A stretch of DNA of 64,000 bases from AC-32 sp963755635 (GTDB lineage: Bacteria > Actinomycetota > Thermoleophilia > Gaiellales > Gaiellaceae): positions 62,001 through 126,000 of the forward strand of contig CAVWKS010000011.1 of the NCBI GenBank assembly GCA_963755635.1, read 5' to 3'. Position numbers and translations under genes: made by a program. Positions 1 to 7,927 of this stretch are shown here, one piece after another; the stretch's first letter is position 1, and each line of letters opens with the position of its first letter. The notes under the pieces were generated by a model. The model was not told the origin of the DNA. It ran no database searches and was given only the letters and a program-made list of their open reading frames with translations.

Positions 1-57
1 GCCGGCCAGCCGTCGATTTGCCGCAGCACGTCCACCGCGCGGGATACTAGGGCCGCG

Positions 58-1254
58 ATGGACCAGATCTTCCCGCCGGAGATCATGGGCAACGGCTTCG
101 CCGCCGGCGGCAGCGTGCTCGACCACAACTTCGGCAAGAGCGATCCGTACACGCTCGGCGCCGAGGAGGAGTACATGCTGCTCGACGGCGAGACGCTCGA
201 TCTCGTCCAGCACGTCGAGGCGGTGCTCGCGGCGACCGCCGGCCACGAGCTGGAGGAGCGGGTCAATCCCGAGCTGATGCAGTCCGTGCTCGAGATCGCG
301 ACGCCGGTCTGCCGGACCCCCGCCGAGGTCGAGGCCGAGCTGCGCAAGCTGCGCTCGTACGTGGTCGGGCTCGCGTCGGACCGCGGGATGCGCGTCGGCT
401 CGGCCGGAACGCACCCGTTCAGCCTGTTCGAGCGCCAGCGGATCACGGCCCGCGACCGCTACCGGCACCTCGTCGACCAGCTCCAGTACGTCGCCCGCCG
501 CGAGCTGATCTTCGGCCTGCACATCCACGTCGCGGTCGACGACGCCGAGAAGGCGGTCCAGGTCGTCAACGGCCTGCTCGCGCATCTGGCGCAATTCCTC
601 GCTCTCTCGGCGAGCTCGCCCTTCTGGCGCGGCGAGCTGACCGGGCTCGCGTCCTCGCGGCAGATGGTCTTCGCGGCCTTCCCGCGCTCCGGCCCGCCGC
701 CGCGCTTCCGCGACTACGCCGACTACGCCGAGGTCGTCGGCCAGCTCGAGAAGACCGGCTGTATCAAGGACTACACGCACATCTGGTGGGACATCAGGCT
801 GCACCCGCGCTTCGGCACGGTGGAGATCCGGGTCTGCGACGGGGTCACGCGCATCGAGGACGCGGTCGCGCTGGCCGCCTACTGCCAGTGCCTCGTCAAG
901 CTCTATTCGGAGCGGTACGCCGTCGGCGCGGAGATCCCCTCGTACCACCGGATCCTGACCACCGAGAACAAGTGGCTCGCAGCGCGCTACGGGCTCGAGG
1001 CGCCGGTGATGGACCTCGCGACCGGGCGGCGGAACCGCGTGCCGGTCGCGCAGCTCGTTCGCCGGACGCTGCGCGACCTCGAGCCGCACGCGCGCGAGCT
1101 CGGCTGCGAGCGGGAGCTCGAGGGCATCACCGAGATCCTGCGCAAGGGCAACGGCGCCAATCGACAGCGCCGCACCTGGCACTCGACCCGAGACGTGACC
1201 GAAGTCGTCCGCGAGATCGCCGACGCGACCGAGCAGGCTGCGGTTCCCGCCTGA
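58..1254 (+). CDS. Carboxylate-amine ligase, YbdK/GCS2 family
   Basis: The 398-residue product has the full length of the GCS2 glutamate-cysteine ligase-like family, ATP-dependent enzymes that join an amino acid carboxylate (usually glutamate) to an amine. GAEEEYMLL at residues ~34-42 is the acidic ATP/metal motif at the start of the fold. FGLHIHV at ~152-158 and GTVEIRVCDG at ~254-263 are further conserved blocks. The ATG at 58 is the first start in the frame and leaves a normal N-terminus. It heads a run of plus-strand genes. The family is clear, but the physiological substrate cannot be told from sequence; gamma-glutamylcysteine synthesis or another small ligation are both possible. Confidence 0.88.
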   Translation: MDQIFPPEIMGNGFAAGGSVLDHNFGKSDPYTLGAEEEYMLLDGETLDLVQHVEAVLAATAGHELEERVNPELMQSVLEIATPVCRTPAEVEAELRKLRSYVVGLASDRGMRVGSAGTHPFSLFERQRITARDRYRHLVDQLQYVARRELIFGLHIHVAVDDAEKAVQVVNGLLAHLAQFLALSASSPFWRGELTGLASSRQMVFAAFPRSGPPPRFRDYADYAEVVGQLEKTGCIKDYTHIWWDIRLHPRFGTVEIRVCDGVTRIEDAVALAAYCQCLVKLYSERYAVGAEIPSYHRILTTENKWLAARYGLEAPVMDLATGRRNRVPVAQLVRRTLRDLEPHARELGCERELEGITEILRKGNGANRQRRTWHSTRDVTEVVREIADATEQAAVPA

Positions 1255-1265
1255 GCGACGCCCAA

Positions 1266-1601
1266 ATGGACGAGGAGGTCGTACCGGTCTTGTACGTCGA
1301 GGACGCGGCTCGCGCGGTCGCGTGGTACGACCGGCTCGGATTCCACAAGGAATGGGAGCATCAGTTCCAACCGGGCTTCCCGTGGTTCGTCTCCATCGCC
1401 CGGGGTGGGGTCCACCTCTATCTCTCGGAGCACAAGGGCGACGCGCGGCCAAACACGTTGATCCACCTCTACGTAACCGATATCGACCACGTCTCGGAGG
1501 AGTTCGGCGTCCCTGTCGACGAGGAAGGTCTGGCCGGACGGGAGTGTGACCTCGAAGACCCGGATGGCAATCGCTTGCGCGTAGCTACTCGACGGGCGTA
1601 G
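1266..1601 (+). CDS. VOC-fold protein (glyoxalase/bleomycin-resistance/dioxygenase superfamily)
   Basis: A 111-residue protein of one VOC module pair. It opens with VVPVLYVEDAARAVAWYDRLGF, written here as the typical first beta-alpha-beta unit (residues ~4-24), and ends with the usual CDLEDPDGNRLRV strand. A longer open frame runs upstream to 786, but that part is an antisense-like shadow of the preceding gene, so the ATG at 1266, 11 bases after the preceding stop, is chosen. VOC proteins bind metals and act as isomerases, dioxygenases or drug-binding proteins. The product is too generic for a substrate call. Confidence 0.8.
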   Translation: MDEEVVPVLYVEDAARAVAWYDRLGFHKEWEHQFQPGFPWFVSIARGGVHLYLSEHKGDARPNTLIHLYVTDIDHVSEEFGVPVDEEGLAGRECDLEDPDGNRLRVATRRA

Positions 1602-1604
1602 CTC

Positions 1605-2688
1605 GTGCACAGGCTCAGCAAGACTCAGGCTCGCCGCATCGCCGTGCGGGCGCAGCTGCTCGACGCGCCGCGGCCGACGTCGCTGCTGGCCGTCGTGGAG
1701 CAGCTGACGCTGCTGCAGATCGACCCGACCGCGGCGATCGCGCCGAGCGCGGACCTCGTCGCCTGGAGCCGGCTCGGCTCGAGCTACGAGCCCGCGCAGC
1801 TCAAGCGCGCGCTCGAGGAGGAGCGCACGCTCTTCGAGCGCGACGCGCTGGTCCGGCCGATGGGCGACCTCGGGCTCCACCTCGCGGGGGCCTCGGACTT
1901 CCCGAACTACCCGCGTTCACGGGAGTGGTTCCGCGCGAACGACTCGTTCCGCCGCGACGTCCTGAAGCGGCTCGGCCGCGACGGGCCGCTGACCTCGCGC
2001 GAGATCCCGGACACCGCCGTCGTGCCCTGGAAGTCGAGCGGCTGGACGCACAACCGCAACGTCACGCAGATGCTCGAGTTCCTGATCATGCGCGGCGAGG
2101 TCGCGATCGCCGGGCGCGTCGGCCGCGAGCGCGTCTGGGATCTCCCGGAGCGCGTCTACCCGGCCGGCGTCGAGATCCCGTCGGTCGAGGAGGCCGAGCG
2201 GATCAAGAACGAGCGGCGGCTGCGGTCGCTCGGGATCGCGCGGGCGAAGGGCACGAAGATGCCGCTCGAGCCGATCCACGTCGGCGAGGCTGGCGAGCCG
2301 GCCGTGGTCGAGGGTACGAAGGGCGAGTGGCGCGTCGACCCGGCCGCGCTCGACGTCACCGGTTTCGAGGGCCGGACGGCCCTGCTCTCGCCGTTCGACC
2401 GGCTGATCTACGACCGCCTCCGAGCGCAGGAGCTGTTCGACTTCGAGTACACGCTCGAGATGTACAAGCCGGCCGCCAAGCGCCGCTGGGGCTACTTCGC
2501 GCTCCCGATCCTCCACGGCGACCGCCTGGTCGGCAAGCTCGACGCGGTCGCCGACCGCAAGGCGTCCGTGCTGCGGGTGAACGCGATCCACGAGGACGTG
2601 AAGTTCAACGCGCGCGATCGCGAAGGCCGTGCAGGCCGAGCTTGAGGACCTGGCGTCCTGGCTCGGGTTGAAAGGCTGTACGGCGTGA
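1605..2688 (+). CDS. Winged-helix YcaQ-like protein (HTH_42 / DNA glycosylase family), frameshifted near the 3' end
   Basis: From a GTG at 1605 the frame encodes a YcaQ-type (HTH_42, formerly DUF1006) protein. It starts with LSKTQARRIAVRAQLL and has the family's LLSPFDRLIYDR block near residues 260-275. The E. coli and Streptomyces members (YcaQ/AlkX, AlkZ) unhook DNA interstrand crosslinks. The reading frame breaks near 2612. In the shifted frame the expected C-terminus, with AELEDLASWLGL, continues to a TGA at 2686-2688, which overlaps the GTG of the next gene (GTGA). Without correcting the shift the frame ends at 2645 in an unrelated tail. Function is assigned by family; activity on crosslinks is inference. 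Confidence 0.8.
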
Positions 2689-3384
2689 CCTTGATGCGCG
2701 GTCTGATCCTTGCGGCGCTGCTCACCACCGGTTTGGCTGCGGCGAGCCCGCAGGCGGTCGTGGGTCATTCGGTCAAAGGCAGAGCGATCGTCGCCTACGA
2801 GCGCGGCGATCCGAGCGCGCCGGTGACGCTCGTCGTCGGCGTGATCCACGGGACCGAGCCGGCCGGGCTGGCGGTGATCCGGCGGCTCCGCAAGATGCCG
2901 CTCCCCGCCGGCGTGCACCTCTGGCTCGTGCCGACCGTCAACCCGGACGGGCTCGCTGCCGGCACGCGCCAGAACGCGCACGGCGTCGATCTGAACCGCA
3001 ACTGGCCGGTGGGCTGGAAGGCGAACGGACGGCCGTGGGACGGCTACTACTCCGGCCCGCGGCCGCTGTCGGAGCCGGAAAACCGGGCGATGCGCGCGTT
3101 CATCCTGAAGATCAAGCCTGCGCTGACGATCTGGTACCACCAGCCGCTCGACATCGTCTACGGCTCGGATCCGCACGTCGCGCTGCTCAAGCGCTACGCG
3201 CGCCTGAGCGGGCTCCCGTACAAGCGGCTCACCGCCCCGCCCGGGGCCGCCCACGCGCTGGGAGCGGAAGCGCTTTCCGGCCGGCGCGCACTTCGTGGTC
3301 GAGTTCCCGGCGGGCCGCATCTCTGCCGCGACCGCGCGCCGGCACGCGAGGGCAGTGCTCGCGCTCGCACCGCGCGCCACGTAA
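2685..3384 (+). CDS. Secreted M14-family zinc carboxypeptidase, frameshifted
   Basis: A GTG start overlaps the preceding stop. An N-terminal signal peptide (residues ~1-21, hydrophobic, ending LAAASPQA) indicates export. M14 zinc ligands are visible as HGTEPAG (His and Glu), with the substrate-binding DLNRNWP and a later His in WYHQP. The frame breaks near 3250, in a run of C that looks one base too long. After correction the sequence reads on through FVVEFPAG, which supplies the catalytic Glu, to a TAA at 3382-3384. The uncorrected frame ends at 3554 in an unrelated tail. This family includes murein tripeptide amidase-like and general carboxypeptidases, and the peptide substrate is unknown. 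Confidence 0.8.
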
Positions 3385-3393
3385 GCTCGCCCG

Positions 3394-3852
3394 GTGCTGA
3401 GCGTCGGCGAGCGAATCCCGGACGTGCGGGTCTGGATGGGCCCGCAGGAGCCCGTCGCGCTGCGGGAGCTCGCGGCGGAGAAGCCGCTCCTGATCCTCTT
3501 CTACCTCTTCGACTGGTCGTCCACCTGAACGAGCGAGATGGAGCTCCTGCGTGACAGGAGCATGGAGCTCGACGAGGTTGGCGTACGGGCGGTCGGGATC
3601 TCGCGCGACTCGCCCTGGTCGCACGTCGCCTGGATGCAGGCGCTCGACCTGACCTTCCCACTCCTCTCCGACTGGAACGCCGAGGCTGTTCGCGGCTTCG
3701 GGATCGCCCACGAATTCCGCGGTTTCCGGGACGTCGCCGAGCGGACGGCGTTCCTCGTCGACCGGGACGGTACGGTGCGCGGCGCATGGCGCTACGAGAC
3801 GGCCGAGGTGCCCGACTTCGACGAGCTGCTCGCGGCCGCCCGGGCTTTGTAG
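3394..3852 (+). CDS. Peroxiredoxin (AhpC/TSA, AhpE/BCP type) with selenocysteine at the peroxidatic position
   Basis: A GTG at 3394 opens a 152-residue peroxiredoxin. The N-terminus reads VGERIPDVRVW and then LLILFYLFDWSSTU, where U is an in-frame TGA at 3526-3528 (codon 45), followed by TSEMELLRDR. Alignment by eye to the usual motif (F-x-P-V-C-T-x-E-L) puts the TGA exactly at the catalytic peroxidatic Cys. The remainder (GISRDSPWSH, FPLLSDW, FLVDRDGTVRGAW) is a normal thioredoxin-fold peroxiredoxin. A 7-bp perfect hairpin with a CGUGA loop lies 15-33 bases after the TGA, fitting the bacterial SECIS rules. A standard gene caller would start at 3538 and lose the active site. It would reduce peroxides in the cytosol using a thiol reductant. 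Confidence 0.85.
3543..3561 (+). promoter_or_regulatory. Candidate bacterial SECIS hairpin for the peroxiredoxin UGA
   Basis: GCTCCTG and CAGGAGC form a perfect 7-bp stem around the loop CGTGA. The apical loop begins 21 bases after the UGA at 3526-3528, inside the 16-37 base window described for bacterial SECIS elements, and has a G in its first two positions as the consensus demands. It lies inside the coding sequence, as bacterial SECIS elements do. Folding was done by eye. Confidence 0.65.
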
Positions 3853-6087
3853 CCCTCGCCTGCGCCGTCTACGTCGCCGCCGGCCTGGCCGCGATGTGGC
3901 CGGCGAGCGCGCACTTCGGCACGCGCTTCGCCGTGCGCGCCCAAACCATTCAGGGAGAGGCGTCCTCCGGCGACCACCTCCAGGCCGTCTACCACCTATG
4001 GCTCGTCGGGCACCAGCTCGAGCACGGCCGGGCCCCCTGGATCGACCCGTACACGTTCCAGCCCGAGAGCAGCCCGCGCGTGAACTTCGGCGGATGGCCG
4101 TTCGGATTGCCCTACTGGCCGCTCTGGGGGGCCTTCGGACCTGTCGTCGGCTGGAATGTGCTTTTGCTGCTGACCTACCTCGCGGCCGGCGGCTTCACGT
4201 ACCTCTGGCTCCGCGAGCTCGGCCTGCCGCGCGGCGCCGCTCTCGTCGGGGGGCTGGCGTTCGAGCTCGCGCCCTACCGCGTCGCGCAGAGCGCGGGCCA
4301 CCTCCGCGGGATGATCGCCGTCTTCCTGCCGCTCGCGCTCTGGGCGTTCGAGCGCTCCCGGCGCGGGAACCGCGCGTGGCTCGCAGTCTCGGCGCTCGCC
4401 ATCGCCTCGATCCCCTTCTCGGACCTCCACCTCGCGCTCGGAGCCGTCCCTTTCTTCCTGCTCTACGCCGTGTGCCGCGCGCGCGACCCGTGGACCCTGG
4501 GCGGCGCCCTGGCCGCGGGCGCGTGCGGCGTCCTGGCCGCGGTGCTCGTCAGCCGGCCGATCTCGGGCTCGATCGCCAGCGGCGGACGCTCGCTGGCCGA
4601 GGTCTCGGTCTACTCGGCCGACGGGCTCGACTTCGTCACCCGCCACCGCCGCCACGGCCCGGAGAGCTTCGTCTTCCTCGGCTGGCTGACACCGCTACTT
4701 GCGCTCGCGGGCCTCGTCGTGCTGGTCCGCGCGCGGCGGCTGGGGCTCGCGCTGGCGCTGGCCGTCGGCGCGGTCGTTCCGCTGCTGCTCGCGCTCGGAA
4801 CGCACTTCCCCTTCTACGCGACGATCTGGCACCACTTCCCGCCGCTTCGCTACCCGCGCGTACCCGAACGCGAGATGCCGGTCGCGTGTCTCGCGGCAGC
4901 GGCACTCGTCGCGTTCGCGACGGCATGGGCTTCCCGACGGGCGCGGCGGCACGCTCGTGGTGGCGGCGATCGCCGTCGCGCTCTTCCTCGACCTGCGCCT
5001 CGGGGTGAGCTCGTACAAGGTCGTGCGGGTCGACGAGCACAACGCGGCCTACGCCGCGCTACGTCAGCAGCCGCCCGGCCGGCTGCTCGAGCTGCCCGTG
5101 ATCGACCCGGCCAGCAATCACGGCAGCCTCTACTTCTACTACGACATGCAGGCCCGGCGGGAGCGGCCCGGCGGCTACTCGACCGTCGCGCCGAAGGCCG
5201 CCGCAACGCTCGCACTACGACTCAAGCCGATCAGCTGCGGCGAGTGGCGTCCCGGGACGGCGGCGCTGTTGCACCGCCTCGGCGTCGACTACATCGCCCT
5301 TCATGCGGGGCTCTTCTCGCCTCCGGAGAAGGGCTGGTTCGCCTGGCGCGCGCTGCAGGCACACGGCTGGGGCGAGCTCGCCCGAGACGGCGGCATAACC
5401 ACGTTCGCGCGCGGCCGCCCGGCGAGGCCGTCCGCAGTGCCGGAGCCGAGCAAACAGGTTGTCTTCTGCGCCCTGTGGGACCGCCGCTCCCCCCTCTATC
5501 GCCACGGCGCCTTCTGGATCCGCGGCGGCGGCGAGCTCGTCGTCCGGCTCGCGAGCGACGGCCCCGACCGAACGTGGATCACCGCGGACGGAACGACCCG
5601 CTCGGTCCGAGTCGCCGGGCCGAAGACCCTCCGTGTGCCTCTTCGCCACAACGGCTGGCACCTCGTAGGCGTGAACGTCCGCCGGGCCGACCGCCACGTG
5701 CGCCTCGTGGGGATCACGACCTCGAACCTGGCGGGGCAGGCGCAATTCGAGCTCGGGAGGACCGGCGGGAACATCGCGCCGTTCAGCGTCGTGATCCGGC
5801 CCGACGGGACGATCGGCCAGTCCGGTCCCGTGCGGCTCGAGCACGCGAGCACTCGGCTGTCCACGGCGCGCCGCGCGACCCTGCTCCGGTACGCGGACAC
5901 GCAGGGGTTCTGGTCGCTGCCGTCGCTCAAGCTCTGCCGCGACACGCTTCCCGACGAGGCCTCGCTGTACGTCACGATCCACACAGCCGCGAGGACGCAC
6001 CGGGTGATCGTTCGCGGCACGTGCAGCGCCCGGTTCTCGCAGATCTACCGGCGGCTCGCTGCGGCAGCCACGGTGATCTCGCGCTGA
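3786..6087 (+). CDS. Large polytopic membrane protein with extracytoplasmic C-terminal domain (GT-C-like), frameshifted
   Basis: The first ~370 residues contain about ten hydrophobic segments with a loop reading DHLQAVYHLWLVGHQLEHG, the layout of GT-C / YfhO-like glycosyltransferases, which use lipid-linked sugars in the membrane. The frame breaks near 4935 and resumes as TLVVAAIAVALFLDLRLG. The last ~370 residues form a mostly soluble beta-rich region ending QIYRRLAAAATVISR. The start is uncertain. ATG 3786 overlaps the peroxiredoxin by 67 bases, and the next ATG (3894) would cut into the first membrane helix. Sugar donor and acceptor are unknown, and membership in a named glycosyltransferase family is inference from topology. 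Confidence 0.6.
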
Positions 6088-6094
6088 CCGCTCC

Positions 6095-6115
6095 CTACAT
6101 GCCATCGCGTGAGTG
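6095..6115 (+). repeat. fabI 3'-end-like core repeat, copy A
   Basis: CTACATGCC-ATCGCGTGAGTG, one base short of copies B and C (7717, 12436) and of the fabI terminus itself (17478). It lies between the membrane-protein stop and the next plus-strand gene. No arm-type direct repeat was seen next to it, so it may be a decayed attachment-like site. The gap from 6116 to 6210 shows nothing else recognisable. Confidence 0.6.
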
Positions 6116-6210
6116 CTGATCCTGCCGTTCGGGGCCATCGCCCTTGCCGTTTCCGCAGCGCGGGTGCCGTGAGCGAGTCGACGCAGGCAAGGCCCGGGTA
6201 GGGTCGCACG

Positions 6211-7041
6211 ATGAGTCTCCTCTGGAGCGCCCTCATCCTCGTGGTTGCCGACGCCGTGGCCGTGGCGGTGATGCTCTTCGTTCGCCGGGGCGCGCCAGAG
6301 GGCAGCTACTTCAAGGACGGAGACAGGGCCTCCGGTGTCTTCGGCGTGCTGGCCGGCGGCTTCGCGATCTTCGCCGGATTCATCATCTTCCTCGCCTTCA
6401 CGCGCTATGACGACTCGCGGAGCGGGGCCGAGGCGGAGGCGCTCACGGTTGTCCAGCAGTTCGAGACGGCGCAGTTCCTGCCAGCCGCTGTGCGCGGCCG
6501 GCTCGATGGAGAGCTCGTCTGCTACAGCCGGTCGGTCGTACACCGGGAATGGCCACAAATGGAGGCTGGAAACGGCAGCGACGCGATCAACCCCTGGGCA
6601 CTCGCGCTCTTCACGACGCTGAAGAGCGCCAATCCGAAGTCCGCACCGGAGCAGGCGGCATACAGCAAGTGGCTCGACCAGACCTCAGACCGGGAACAGG
6701 GGCGCAGGGACCGGTTGCATGGGGCACCCGGGATTGTTCCGACCTCGATCTGGATCGTCTTGTTTCTGATAGCAGGAGTGGTCTTCTGTTACATGCTCTT
6801 CTTTGCCGACAGTGGGGAGGGAGCGGTGACGCAGGCGATGTTGATGGGGTCGACGGTGACCGTCGTAGTCGCGACGCTGCTGGCGATCAACGCACTCAAC
6901 CACCCCTACAACGCTCCGGCGGGCGGTATCAAACCAACCGCGATGGAGCAGTCCTTGCGTGTGCTCGACGACGCTCGGGCAAAGCTCGGGTCGACCGGTC
7001 CGCTGCCATGTGACGCGGAAGGCGCGGCGACGGGAGCTTGA
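6211..7041 (+). CDS. DUF4239 (bestrophin-like) membrane protein
   Basis: 276 residues with two hydrophobic helices at the N-terminus (residues ~3-22 and ~45-64), a ~100-residue soluble segment, and two C-terminal helices (~175-195 and ~207-228). This is the 2+2 topology of DUF4239 proteins, which are distantly bestrophin-like. The region after the second helix (YDDSRSGAEAEALTVVQQFETAQFLP) corresponds to the family's conserved soluble start. The function of DUF4239 is unknown; ion channel activity is only suggested by the bestrophin relation. The TTG start of the next gene overlaps its stop (TTGA), so the two are probably co-translated. Confidence 0.65.
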   Translation: MSLLWSALILVVADAVAVAVMLFVRRGAPEGSYFKDGDRASGVFGVLAGGFAIFAGFIIFLAFTRYDDSRSGAEAEALTVVQQFETAQFLPAAVRGRLDGELVCYSRSVVHREWPQMEAGNGSDAINPWALALFTTLKSANPKSAPEQAAYSKWLDQTSDREQGRRDRLHGAPGIVPTSIWIVLFLIAGVVFCYMLFFADSGEGAVTQAMLMGSTVTVVVATLLAINALNHPYNAPAGGIKPTAMEQSLRVLDDARAKLGSTGPLPCDAEGAATGA

Positions 7042-7682
7042 CGGACGACTCGCGAGAGGCTCGTGCCCACCGCCGGCTCGAGGTTGCGACAACGGTGCTG
7101 CTCGCGTTGGCGGCCGTCGCCACGGCCTGGGCGACCTACCAGTCGGCGCGCTGGCACGGAAAGCAGGCCGAGGCTCAGAGCGCGTCGATCGCTGCCCGCG
7201 TTGAGTCCACCCGGGAGTCGGGCGTCGCCAACCGGCAGGCGCAGATCGACGTGGCGATCTTCACGCAGTGGGTAGACGCCTACGCGCGTGGTGAGACTGA
7301 GCTCGAAGCCTTCTACCGGAAGCGTTTCAGACCCGAGTTCCAGCCGGCGTTCAAGGCGTGGGTCGCGACCAGGCCGCGCAAGAACCCGGACGCTCCCCTG
7401 TCACCGTTCGCGATGCCGCAATACCAACTCGCCGCGAGCGATAAGGCCGATGAGCTCGAGGCTCGGGCGGGCGCATTCTCCGGGACGGTGACCCACTACA
7501 TCCAGCGAGCCGACAACTACACGCTCGCGGTCGTCCTGTTCGCCTCTTCCCTCTTCTTCGCCGGCATCAGCACGCGGATGCGCTCACCGGGCCAGCGGGT
7601 CGCGCTTCTCGCGATCGGCTACATGCTGCTCCTCGGGACCGTCGCCTGGCTCGCGACGTTCCCGGTGACCATCGCCGTCTAG
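7038..7682 (+). CDS. DUF4337-like membrane protein of unknown function
   Basis: 214 residues from a TTG that overlaps the preceding stop. One N-terminal helix (residues ~16-34) is followed by QSARWHGKQAEAQ, a soluble helical region of ~125 residues rich in charged residues, then two C-terminal helices (~167-185 and ~193-212). The layout resembles DUF4337 proteins, but I do not recognise a decisive motif. Its tight coupling to the DUF4239 gene suggests they form one membrane complex. Both genes lie between core repeats A and B. Confidence 0.5.
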   Translation: MTDDSREARAHRRLEVATTVLLALAAVATAWATYQSARWHGKQAEAQSASIAARVESTRESGVANRQAQIDVAIFTQWVDAYARGETELEAFYRKRFRPEFQPAFKAWVATRPRKNPDAPLSPFAMPQYQLAASDKADELEARAGAFSGTVTHYIQRADNYTLAVVLFASSLFFAGISTRMRSPGQRVALLAIGYMLLLGTVAWLATFPVTIAV

Positions 7683-7716
7683 TCCGAGCGGGCGCTCACC
7701 CGCCGCCGGGTGGTCA

Positions 7717-7738
7717 CTACATGCCCATCGCGTGAGTA
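7717..7738 (+). repeat. fabI 3'-end-like core repeat, copy B
   Basis: CTACATGCCCATCGCGTGAG followed by TA. Its first 18 bases are identical to the complement of the last 18 bases of fabI at 17478-17495. Downstream similarity to copy C continues weakly: AATGCACAACC here versus AATGAACAACC, each ~79 bases after the start of the core. An 11-bp-period direct repeat then follows 112 bases after the core. This looks like the left end of the element spanning 7717-12457. Confidence 0.7.
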
Positions 7739-7849
7739 GCTACCGCTCGGACATGCACAAGTCGATCTTGGCATCACGCTGCATCAATGCACAACCAGAC
7801 GAGGGAAGCGCGTGACTGGGCCGATTTTCTCGGCCCAGCGGCGGGTCGC

Positions 7850-7868
7850 GTCATCACGGGGACATCAC
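7850..7868 (+). promoter_or_regulatory. 11-bp-period direct repeat (arm-type site or SARP/OmpR-type operator)
   Basis: GTCATCAC-GGG-GACATCAC, two near-identical octamers spaced 11 bp start to start. It lies 59 bases upstream of the ATG of the SARP-family regulator. The same arrangement, GTCATCAC-CGC-GTCATCAC, occurs at 12340, 12568 and 17382, always near a fabI-like core. An 11-bp period is what OmpR/SARP-type regulators read on one DNA face, and it could equally be a recombinase arm site. Confidence 0.5.
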
Positions 7869-7927
7869 CACCTGCGACGCGGCAAATCGCTGCCGTCCGC
7901 AGCCGGTCGTCCTTCCGCGGAGTTGTC

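Noticed and set aside
1..57. Possible gene fragment at the left edge
   Set aside because: Only 57 bases with no readable motif; likely promoter of the carboxylate-amine ligase gene.
3538..3852. Short peroxiredoxin starting at ATG 3538 after a true stop
   Set aside because: It would lack the first strands and the catalytic residue; the upstream half is conserved and in frame, so UGA readthrough as Sec fits better.
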